A DNA stretch of 5,949 nucleotides from Ruminococcaceae bacterium UBA7135. GTDB taxonomy: Bacteria; Bacillota; Clostridia; Oscillospirales; Ruminococcaceae. Under the pieces are notes generated by a model that saw only the letters and a program-made list of their open reading frames with translations, did no database searches and was not told the DNA's origin. The stretch is from NCBI GenBank assembly GCA_002492075.1, contig DKXD01000043.1, forward strand, positions 1 through 5,949, given 5' to 3'. A program made the translations under genes and the position numbers. Positions 1-4,318 of the stretch are shown in pieces. Each line of letters begins with the position of its first letter. The first letter of the stretch is position 1.

Positions 1-20
1 CCCCTGCCAAACGGCAGGGG
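1..20 (-). terminator. Hairpin, probable terminator of the AIM24-family gene
   Basis: A perfect 8-bp GC-rich stem (CCCTGCC-type arms at 1-8 and 13-20) closes a 4-base loop, 18 bases beyond the stop codon of the minus-strand AIM24-family gene. On the plus strand it is followed by AATAACATTA, which is not a T-run, so it is not a convincing plus-strand terminator. The bases that would form the U-tract on the minus strand lie outside the window, so the terminator call rests on stem strength and position only. Confidence 0.65.
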
Positions 21-38
21 AATAACATTACTTAATGA

Positions 39-710
39 TCACGGGTGAGTAACAAATCCGCTTACCGCTCCCGCAAGCTGATTTATCGGCATAGTCTGGA
101 GATAGATCTTGCCGGGACCGGTCACTACGGTATTGAAGAATCCCTCGCCGCCAAACAGCTTGTTGCCGATACCCTTAACGGTAGCGATCTCCATATTGCA
201 GGTGCCTGTCATTGCGGCAAGATAACCTGTATCGATAACCATCTGCTGACCCGCCTGAAGATCGTACTCAACAACATAGCCGTCTATCTCGATGAACGCG
301 ATCCCCGTGCCGTGAAGTCTTTGCATAATAAATCCCTCGCCGCCGAAGAAACCCGCGCCGATCTTTTTCTGGAACGCAATGGACAGCTCTACCGAAGGCT
401 GCGACGCAAGATAACCGCCCTTTTGAACGATCATATCGCCCTTGCCGACATCAAGAGGAATAATAGAGCCGGGAACGCTGGAGGCAAACGCTATCATGCC
501 CGGACCGCCTTCAGAAACATATGTATTCTGAAACATAGACTCGCCGGAAAACATCTTTCCAAACGCCTTTCCGATGCCGCCTGTACCGGTAGACATCTTC
601 ATGTTCGGGGTCATCCAAGCCATACCGCCTTTTTCGCACATAACCGCCTCGTTCGCGTCAAGGTAGACAAGAACGACGGGCAGGGGTTCGCCTTTGATCT
701 CGTATCTCAT
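39..710 (-). CDS. AIM24 / TIGR00266 family protein
   Basis: A 223-residue protein of the AIM24 (TIGR00266) family, recognised by its glycine-rich, beta-strand-dense sequence and by two copies of the GGEGF motif (residues ~123-127 and ~187-191). Each copy is followed by a strand with a G-T/P-G turn: RLHGTG, then VVTGPGKIYLQTMP, the usual family ending. There is no signal peptide or membrane segment, so it is expected to be cytoplasmic. The family is widespread in bacteria; the yeast namesake is mitochondrial, and the bacterial biochemical role is not established. Length is typical for the family. The ATG start is supported by AAGGAGAG (717-724) six bases upstream. It has its own promoter (753-781) just past the stop of the upstream protease gene, so independent expression is likely, with possible read-through from that gene. 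Confidence 0.9.
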   Translation of the reverse strand: MRYEIKGEPLPVVLVYLDANEAVMCEKGGMAWMTPNMKMSTGTGGIGKAFGKMFSGESMFQNTYVSEGGPGMIAFASSVPGSIIPLDVGKGDMIVQKGGYLASQPSVELSIAFQKKIGAGFFGGEGFIMQRLHGTGIAFIEIDGYVVEYDLQAGQQMVIDTGYLAAMTGTCNMEIATVKGIGNKLFGGEGFFNTVVTGPGKIYLQTMPINQLAGAVSGFVTHP

Positions 711-716
711 AAAAAA

Positions 717-724
717 CTCTCCTT
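717..724 (-). promoter_or_regulatory. Ribosome binding site of the AIM24-family gene
   Basis: The minus strand reads AAGGAGAG, six bases before the ATG at 710. This strong Shine-Dalgarno sequence fixes the start. Confidence 0.8.
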
Positions 725-752
725 AAAAAATTTTTGGGCTTCACCATATTTT

Positions 753-781
753 ATTATACAATATATCAAACAAAAAGTCAA
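753..781 (-). promoter_or_regulatory. Sigma-A-type promoter for the AIM24-family gene
   Basis: On the minus strand a -35 box TTGACT (776-781) and a perfect -10 box TATAAT (753-758) are separated by exactly 17 bases (759-775). Transcription would start near 746, giving a leader of about 35 bases before the ATG. The -35 box begins one base after the stop codon of the upstream protease gene. No terminator hairpin was seen between the two genes. Confidence 0.85.
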
Positions 782-782
782 G

Positions 783-1358
783 CTAAATTTTGCTGCAGGA
801 CATAAAAATTATATATAACGCAGTAGTCACAAGAGTAAAAGGCACATCACCGCCGAATAACAAAACAACACACGCGCAAAGCGCCGCCGAAACGATACCC
901 GCCGCTTTCATTACCTTATCTACCTTATCGGCTCTGCAAAAACGTATCGCAGCTATCTTCAGCAATCCCGCGCCGTCAAGCTGTCCCATAGGCAGCAGAT
1001 TGAAAACGCCGATAAACAGGTTCACGGCACTTGCCGCGTATTCACGCATTTGCCCAAAAAACGCTGCCGCAATAAAGTTCACGGCGCAGCCTGCTCCCAA
1101 AATGACCGCTCTGTGAAGAGGTTTTGCTTGTTCTATTGCCGCGGACGTTATCCGTATACCCGCGCCGTAAAGAGTAAGGCGCTCTACGTGCACCCCAAAA
1201 GCCGTCATAGCGACAAAGTGTGCCGTTTCGTGCATGGCGCACGCCGCCAGCGCCGCAAGCCCGAAGCCGCTCTCGTCCAACAGCAGATACAACGCCAACA
1301 CCGCGAAAAACGAAAAATCTAGCTGTAGGAGCATTCTTTTTAGTTTTAATTCTATCAT
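783..1358 (-). CDS. Site-2 protease (M50) family membrane metallopeptidase, SpoIVFB-like
   Basis: A 191-residue, very hydrophobic protein with the two signatures of family M50 intramembrane metalloproteases. These are HETAH at residues 43-47 (zinc ligands H43 and H47, catalytic E44) and NLLPMGQLDG at 120-129 (N120, P123, zinc-ligand D128). Helices are visible at about 12-28, 32-50, 84-103, 105-124, 148-167 and 171-187. The family cuts transmembrane segments of substrates. The position of HExxH matches Bacillus SpoIVFB, which activates sigma-K in the mother cell, but there is no CBS domain and no SpoIVFA-like gene beside it, so substrate and sporulation role are inference. The N-terminus is uncertain: neither the ATG at 1358 nor Met9 (1334) has a good Shine-Dalgarno sequence. 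It diverges from padR. Confidence 0.85.
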   Translation of the reverse strand: MIELKLKRMLLQLDFSFFAVLALYLLLDESGFGLAALAACAMHETAHFVAMTAFGVHVERLTLYGAGIRITSAAIEQAKPLHRAVILGAGCAVNFIAAAFFGQMREYAASAVNLFIGVFNLLPMGQLDGAGLLKIAAIRFCRADKVDKVMKAAGIVSAALCACVVLLFGGDVPFTLVTTALYIIFMSCSKI

Positions 1359-1371
1359 ACGATATTGTATG
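1356..1371. repeat. Imperfect palindrome over the start codon of the M50 gene
   Basis: CATAC-GATATT-GTATG forms a dyad in which 7 of 8 base pairs are symmetric. It includes the proposed ATG of the minus-strand protease gene. It could be an operator or chance in AT-rich DNA; nothing in the window decides this. Confidence 0.35.
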
Positions 1372-1401
1372 CTGAGCTTGGACGAAAAAGAACAATGTGT
1401 T

Positions 1402-1423
1402 AATTATGTGAAATTGCATAATT
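1402..1423. promoter_or_regulatory. Inverted repeat upstream of the padR promoter, candidate operator
   Basis: A perfect inverted repeat, AATTATG and CATAATT, 7-bp arms around 8 bases, ends four bases before the -35 box of padR and lies between the two divergent genes. PadR-family regulators bind dyads of this general size (the Bacillus PadR motif is ATGT-N8-ACAT), so this is a reasonable operator candidate. The match to that motif is only in style, not exact. Confidence 0.45.
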
Positions 1424-1427
1424 CCTC

Positions 1428-1456
1428 TTGACAAAAAAGGAAAATGTATGTATAAT
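1428..1456 (+). promoter_or_regulatory. Consensus sigma-A promoter of the padR-hydrolase operon
   Basis: A perfect TTGACA (1428-1433) and perfect TATAAT (1451-1456) are separated by 17 bases. Transcription should begin near 1463, leaving a leader of roughly 38 bases. A promoter this strong in front of a repressor-family gene is typical of autorepression. Confidence 0.92.
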
Positions 1457-1472
1457 GAAATTATTAGAAACG

Positions 1473-1485
1473 TTACTATTAGTAA
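1473..1485. promoter_or_regulatory. 13-bp perfect palindrome in the padR leader, candidate operator
   Basis: TTACTA-T-TAGTAA is perfectly symmetric about one base and sits about 10 to 22 bases after the expected transcription start, directly before the ribosome site. A related TTATTAG half-element occurs at 1461-1467. A repressor bound here would block clearance from the promoter at 1428-1456; PadR itself is the obvious candidate (inference). Confidence 0.5.
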
Positions 1486-1500
1486 TACAGAGGAGGAAAT

Positions 1501-2040
1501 ATGGACAACATCATACTTGGTCTTTTGATCTTGGAAAGCAGAACGATCTACCAACTCAGAGACAGAATAAACAAAGGCTTGAACCTTATGTACAGCGGCA
1601 GCTTGGGAAGCATACAAGCCGCTTTGAAAAAGCTGCTGATTAATGATTACGTTACCTTTGAGGAAACCGTTGAAAACGGAAAATACAAAAAAGTATATTC
1701 AGCAACTGAAAACGGGAAACATTCTTTTATCAAATGGGTCAACGCGCCTCTGGAAAAACATAGCGCAAAAAATCCCGAATTGGCAAAAATATATTTTATG
1801 GGGTTTTCGGACAAACAAAACCGCGAGAAAAATATACGGGAGCATTTGTCTTACCTGAAAGAACAGTACGCCGTCTTAAATGAAATATGCCAAAGCGCTG
1901 ATCGCATCGATATTCCCCAAAACAAAAAGGATATTTTTAACTATCAGCTTTTGTCCGCGCTGTACGGGAGGGATTTCATCAAGTTCAATATTGATTGGTA
2001 CGAAAACTTACTTCGCAGAATAAAGGAGTGTGAAATATGA
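1501..2040 (+). CDS. PadR family transcriptional regulator
   Basis: A 179-residue DNA-binding protein of the PadR family. The N-terminal winged helix-turn-helix spans about residues 3-80: the opening LGLLILESRTIYQLRDRI, the recognition-helix region YSGSLGSIQAALKKLLINDYV, then a wing with basic residues (ENGKYKKVYSATENGK). Residues ~90-175 are helical and charged, matching the C-terminal dimerisation region (Vir_C type) of longer PadR proteins. These usually repress transcription and are released by small hydrophobic or phenolic ligands. The start follows AGGAGG (1491-1496) with good spacing. Its TGA overlaps the ATG of the hydrolase gene in an ATGA junction, so the pair is probably translationally coupled. 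Two dyads around its promoter suggest autoregulation. The effector cannot be read from the sequence. Confidence 0.92.
   Translation: MDNIILGLLILESRTIYQLRDRINKGLNLMYSGSLGSIQAALKKLLINDYVTFEETVENGKYKKVYSATENGKHSFIKWVNAPLEKHSAKNPELAKIYFMGFSDKQNREKNIREHLSYLKEQYAVLNEICQSADRIDIPQNKKDIFNYQLLSALYGRDFIKFNIDWYENLLRRIKECEI
2022..2028 (+). promoter_or_regulatory. Ribosome binding site of the hydrolase gene inside padR
   Basis: AAAGGAG ends eight bases before the ATG at 2037, within the last codons of padR. It supports the overlapping ATGA start rather than a later one. Confidence 0.75.
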
Positions 2041-2825
2041 AACAGCAACGGTTAAACAATTCTCCCATCACATATTACATAAGCGAAAACGGAAATATAG
2101 AATGGTTACTGTTTCTTCACGCCGCTTTTGTCGATCATAATATGTTCAAATCGCAGACGGAGTATTTTCGTGATAAGTTCAATATCCTGACGGTCGATAT
2201 CATAGGACACGGCAACTCAACCGATACTCAAAAAGGCGACAGCATAGACAAGATGTCAATGTGGATAAATGAAATATTGAAAAAAGAGAATATCGAAAAA
2301 ATTCATATTGTCGGGGTATCGCTATGCGCGATATTGGCGCAGGACTTTGCCAACCGATTTCCCGGCGCGGTTCAGTCGCTGGCTTGTTTCGGAGGATACG
2401 ATATAAACAATTTCGACAAAACGCTGCAAAAAAAGAACGGCGCGGTGCAAATGCTTATGATGTTAAAAGCCGTGTTCTCAATAAAATGGTTCGCGAAGTC
2501 AAACAAGAAAATATCGGCTTATACTTTGCAGGCACAGCAAGAGTTTTATGATATGAACATTAAATTCCGCAAAAGGTCGTTTATGTATTTGTCTTCTTTG
2601 AACGGTATGGTGAACGTTCATGAAACGCAGCAAAGAAATTATCCCTTGCTTATCGGCTGCGGAGAACACGACGACCCAATGGCTCACGAAGCGGTAAAGC
2701 AATGGAAAGAGCACGAGCCCGACTGCCAAACGATTATCTTTGAAAACGCGGGGCATTGTATAAATATGGACGTTCCCGAAACGTTTAATACGGTTTTGGA
2801 AAAATTTTGGGCAAATCGATTATGA
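2037..2825 (+). CDS. Alpha/beta-fold hydrolase with altered nucleophile elbow
   Basis: A 262-residue, probably cytosolic alpha/beta hydrolase. Visible family elements in order: oxyanion-loop strand LLFLHAAFVDH (~24-34), VDIIGHGNS (~53-61), nucleophile elbow G93-V-S95-L-C97, acid-residue region GCGEHDDP (D212 the likely acid) and NAGH with catalytic H240 near the end. The full Ser-Asp-His set is therefore present, and the segment ~120-190 looks like a helical cap. The family covers esterases, lipases, epoxide and C-C hydrolases; the substrate cannot be told. The usual GxSxG is GxSxC here: residue 97 is Cys (TGC), one base from Gly (GGC). The gene overlaps padR by four bases and is followed by a terminator, so it is the likely target of PadR control. 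Confidence 0.88.
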   Translation: MKQQRLNNSPITYYISENGNIEWLLFLHAAFVDHNMFKSQTEYFRDKFNILTVDIIGHGNSTDTQKGDSIDKMSMWINEILKKENIEKIHIVGVSLCAILAQDFANRFPGAVQSLACFGGYDINNFDKTLQKKNGAVQMLMMLKAVFSIKWFAKSNKKISAYTLQAQQEFYDMNIKFRKRSFMYLSSLNGMVNVHETQQRNYPLLIGCGEHDDPMAHEAVKQWKEHEPDCQTIIFENAGHCINMDVPETFNTVLEKFWANRL

Positions 2826-2826
2826 A

Positions 2827-2867
2827 CGGTAATTCGCTCCCGTAAGGCGCGGGCGTACCGCCGAATT
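2827..2867 (+). repeat. Structured intergenic segment after the hydrolase gene
   Basis: Immediately beyond the hydrolase stop lies a GC-rich stretch with nested complementary arms: CGGTA (2827-2831) with TACCG (2856-2860), CCCG (2839-2842) with CGGG (2850-2853), and the alternative AATTCG (2831-2836) with CGAATT (2862-2867). It could form a foldable 3' UTR or be a remnant of a dispersed repeat. It has no T-tract, so it is not a terminator itself. Confidence 0.3.
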
Positions 2868-2881
2868 TGATAATAGACAAC

Positions 2882-2916
2882 AAACGCGGACAATGAAACA
2901 GTCCGCGTTTATTTTT
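2882..2916 (+). terminator. Intrinsic terminator of the padR-hydrolase operon
   Basis: A perfect 10-bp stem, AAACGCGGAC (2882-2891) with GTCCGCGTTT (2901-2910), closes a 9-base loop and is followed by ATTTTTC. It lies about 57 bases after the hydrolase stop codon. On the minus strand the hairpin is followed by GTTGTC, so it works mainly in the plus direction. Confidence 0.88.
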
Positions 2917-3014
2917 CGGCGTTTTTGCTGTATATACCGCTCTCCCAAAAAAAGCACAAATCTTTTATGCACAATCAACATTTACAAACCCGTGATATTG
3001 TTGATATTTACCAA

Positions 3015-3036
3015 AATTTCAAGAAAACTTGGCAAA
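3015..3036. promoter_or_regulatory. Operator-like dyad, copy 1 (CAAG-AAAA-CTTG)
   Basis: The core CAAG-AAAA-CTTG is at 3020-3031, followed by GCAAA. The left outer arm is degenerate. It lies just upstream of the -35 box of the membrane-protein operon and shares core and spacer with two further copies at 3045-3056 and 3078-3089. Confidence 0.6.
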
Positions 3037-3039
3037 GTA

Positions 3040-3061
3040 ATTGACAAGTAAACTTGGCAGT
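3040..3061. promoter_or_regulatory. Operator-like dyad, copy 2 (CAAG-TAAA-CTTG), overlapping the -35 box
   Basis: The core is at 3045-3056 with flanks ATTGA and GCAGT. The -35 hexamer TTGACA (3041-3046) is part of its left arm, so a bound protein would hide the -35 element. Outer positions of the right arm deviate from perfect symmetry. Confidence 0.65.
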
Positions 3062-3069
3062 GGTATAAT
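3041..3069 (+). promoter_or_regulatory. Consensus sigma-A promoter of the membrane-protein/XRE operon
   Basis: A perfect TTGACA (3041-3046) and perfect TATAAT (3064-3069) lie 17 bases apart, with an expected start near 3076. Three dyads overlap or flank it, which points to tight repression of an intrinsically strong promoter. Confidence 0.92.
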
Positions 3070-3070
3070 A

Positions 3071-3096
3071 TTATTGACAAGAAAACTTGTCAATAA
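3071..3096. promoter_or_regulatory. Perfect 26-bp inverted repeat at the transcription start (dyad copy 3)
   Basis: Arms of 11 bases, TTATTGACAAG (3071-3081) and CTTGTCAATAA (3086-3096), surround AAAA with no mismatch. It covers the expected transcription start and ends one base before the ribosome site region (GGAGG at 3098-3102). It is the best-conserved of the three copies and is most simply the main operator. Depending on the exact start, part of it could also form a leader hairpin. Confidence 0.75.
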
Positions 3097-3110
3097 CGGA
3101 GGCGATAATT

Positions 3111-3413
3111 ATGAAAAAGAATGAAATACTGGAAAAGGCAAGGGCGGAAAAAACGGACGAAATGGAAAAGATAGTCAGAGACAGATCGGCGGTATGGATG
3201 GCTCTGGCAATGGTTATCGCGTCGGGGTTCTTTGTGTGTATGCGCGGCAAAGACGCGCCGATTATGGATCTCGCGGCGACCGTCTGCTTTTCCACGGCGG
3301 TGTGCTGCTTTTACCGATTTGTACGGTTGAAGTCGGTGTATTACCTGATAATGGGAATAGTACTCGCGGCTATGACGGTTTTCGCTACTGTAAGATTTTT
3401 CCACGGACATTAA
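3111..3413 (+). CDS. Small three-helix membrane protein, paralog 1
   Basis: A 100-residue membrane protein of unknown function. A charged, helical N-terminal segment (MKKNEILEKARAEKTDEMEK, continuing to ~D24) precedes three hydrophobic stretches at about 28-44, 51-67 and 75-95. A basic FYRFVRLK element lies between helices 2 and 3. It resembles small clostridial membrane families such as DUF6442, which share an MKKEEIL-type opening and often neighbour small XRE regulators; this family link is from memory and unverified. The ATG at 3111 is chosen because GGAGG (3098-3102) lies eight bases before it. An in-frame TTG at 3087 lies inside the operator dyad and is rejected. It is the first gene of the operon and the most diverged of the three paralogs. 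The basic loop and acidic-basic N-terminus suggest a cytoplasmic N-terminus. Confidence 0.8.
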   Translation: MKKNEILEKARAEKTDEMEKIVRDRSAVWMALAMVIASGFFVCMRGKDAPIMDLAATVCFSTAVCCFYRFVRLKSVYYLIMGIVLAAMTVFATVRFFHGH

Positions 3414-3423
3414 GGAGGAACAT

Positions 3424-3729
3424 ATGAAAAAAGAAGACATTCTCAAAAAGGCGCAGGAAGAAAACGCAGATGAAATGGAGAGGTTTATTGAGGACAAGTC
3501 GATGATTTGGGCTTTTACAATAATGGCACTCTGCTTGATAGCTTTCACGATAGTAAAGCGTGAAATGGGACAAAACACATTCGACTTTACGGCTACGATT
3601 GCTGCGGGCGCGTCTGTAATGAACTTTTATCGTTACACGAAGCTGCGAAACGGCAAGACCCTTTTTGCGGGAATAATTACAGGAGTCGGCGCGGTATTAT
3701 GCTTGATATTCTTTATTACAAGTCATTAA
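3424..3729 (+). CDS. Small three-helix membrane protein, paralog 2
   Basis: A 101-residue paralog of its two neighbours. It has the same layout: N-terminal MKKEDILKKAQEE...DEMER, then D-K-S-M and W29 leading into helix 1 (~28-45), helix 2 (~53-69) with ATI-AGAS, the FYRYTKLRNGK basic loop, and helix 3 (~79-98) ending in His. By direct count about 57 of 101 residues equal paralog 3, and the first 60 bases are also closely similar at DNA level, so this pair arose by fairly recent tandem duplication. The start is fixed by AAGGAGG (3412-3418), which overlaps the stop codon of paralog 1; the gap is ten bases, indicating co-translation. Function is unknown; membrane location is inferred from the helices. 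Confidence 0.85.
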   Translation: MKKEDILKKAQEENADEMERFIEDKSMIWAFTIMALCLIAFTIVKREMGQNTFDFTATIAAGASVMNFYRYTKLRNGKTLFAGIITGVGAVLCLIFFITSH

Positions 3730-3744
3730 AATAGAGGTGTCGCA

Positions 3745-4050
3745 ATGAAAAAAGAAGATATTCTCAAAAAGGCACAAGAGGAAGACAACGACGAAATGGA
3801 AAAGTCCGTACAGGATAAGTCGATGTGGTGGGTATTCATCGCTATGGGTATATGCCTTATCGTGTTTTCGATTATCAGACTGGAGTACGATCAGCACCCG
3901 ACCGATCTTTCCGCTACGATCTGCGCGGGGGCTTCGGCAGGATGCTTTTATCGGTTCTCAAAGCTGCACGATAAAAGAAATCTGTTTGCCGCGATAATAA
4001 CGGGGATATGCGCGGTTACGTGTTTTATTCTCTTTGTTATACACCATTAA
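3745..4050 (+). CDS. Small three-helix membrane protein, paralog 3
   Basis: A 101-residue membrane protein equal in length to paralog 2 and alignable without gaps. It keeps MKKEDILKKAQEE, DEME, DKSM-W, the ATI-AGAS helix 2, FYR(F/Y)-KL and IITG in helix 3, and ends HH. Conserved positions are concentrated in the N-terminal cytoplasmic helix and the FYR-KL loop, so these are likely the functional parts, perhaps contacts between the paralogs. The ribosome site AGAGGTG (3733-3739) is weaker than that of paralog 2. The gene follows paralog 2 by 15 bases and precedes the XRE gene by 17, so all four genes should share one transcript. Confidence 0.85.
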   Translation: MKKEDILKKAQEEDNDEMEKSVQDKSMWWVFIAMGICLIVFSIIRLEYDQHPTDLSATICAGASAGCFYRFSKLHDKRNLFAAIITGICAVTCFILFVIHH

Positions 4051-4067
4051 CTGTCGGCGGTGTGAAT

Positions 4068-4277
4068 ATGGAAGATAAGCTGATACTTAAAAACAACCTC
4101 AAACAAGCGCGAACGGAGCGCGGAATGTCGCAGTCCGAGCTTGCGAAAACGGTCGGTGTGTCGCGGAACACCATAAGCTCTATTGAAACGGGGCAATTTA
4201 ACCCCACCGCAAAGCTCGCGCTCATTCTCTGCATTGCGCTCGATAAAAAGTTTGAGGAACTGTTTTACTTTGACTAA
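4068..4277 (+). CDS. Small XRE-family helix-turn-helix regulator
   Basis: A 69-residue protein that is almost entirely one HTH_3/XRE domain. LKNNLKQARTERGMSQSELAKTVGVSRNTISSIETGQFNPTAKLALILCIAL covers helices 1-5, with the turn and recognition helix at SQSELAKTVGVSRNTISSIE (~residues 25-44), and the tail KKFEELFYFD is typical of short YgzD-like regulators. Such proteins bind inverted repeats as dimers, usually as repressors. The start is the ATG at 4068; the upstream CGGCGG (4055-4060) is a weak ribosome site. As the last gene of the operon it probably binds the three CAAG-N4-CTTG dyads at the operon promoter and sets its own level (inference). An upstream in-frame ATG at 4008 lies inside paralog 3 and is not used. 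Confidence 0.88.
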   Translation: MEDKLILKNNLKQARTERGMSQSELAKTVGVSRNTISSIETGQFNPTAKLALILCIALDKKFEELFYFD

Positions 4278-4279
4278 CA

Positions 4280-4318
4280 AAAAGCCTTTTCGAAAATTCT
4301 CGGAAAGGCTTTTGTTTT
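4280..4318. terminator. Bidirectional intrinsic terminator between convergent genes
   Basis: A 13-bp stem (4280-4292 with 4301-4313, one G-U pair) closes an 8-base loop. On the plus strand it is followed by GTTTTC and ends the membrane-protein/XRE operon two bases after the XRE stop. On the minus strand the T-rich stem edge serves the acyltransferase gene, whose stop codon (4318-4320) lies four bases upstream of the hairpin. One element thus serves both convergent operons. Confidence 0.88.

Larger units (their letters stand above)
2917..3110. other. Intergenic control region of the three-paralog operon
   Basis: No open reading frame with a ribosome site was found in these 194 bases. The left part is plain AT-rich DNA with a weak inverted repeat, ATCAACA (2974-2980) with TGTTGAT (2999-3005). 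The right part holds three dyads of one type, a consensus promoter and the ribosome site of the first membrane-protein gene, each listed separately. Confidence 0.7.

Noticed and set aside
45..818. 257-codon plus-strand open frame opposite the AIM24-family gene
   Set aside because: It is antisense to a well-recognised gene with its own promoter and ribosome site; the translation is rich in Arg, His and Leu, has no domain signature and has no ribosome site.
1042..1617. 191-codon minus-strand open frame crossing the protease/padR divergent region
   Set aside because: It overlaps the N-terminal half of the M50 gene in another frame and runs antisense through the padR promoter; composition is arginine-rich shadow sequence.
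2974..3005. ATCAACA ... TGTTGAT inverted repeat
   Set aside because: Seven-base arms with an 18-base gap in AT-rich DNA, no relation to the CAAG-N4-CTTG dyads; not strong enough to call a site.
3015..3096. CRISPR-like array from the three repeated dyads
   Set aside because: Repeats are only ~12-26 bases, unequal in spacing and overlap a promoter; they fit operators, not a CRISPR array, and no cas gene is present.
3087..3110. Upstream TTG start for the first membrane-protein gene
   Set aside because: It lies inside the operator dyad and before the ribosome site GGAGG; the ATG at 3111 has correct spacing and gives the MKK start shared by the other two paralogs.
3090..3578. 162-codon minus-strand open frame opposite paralogs 1 and 2
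   Set aside because: Shadow of two co-linear genes that are supported by paralogy and ribosome sites; no ribosome site or domain of its own.
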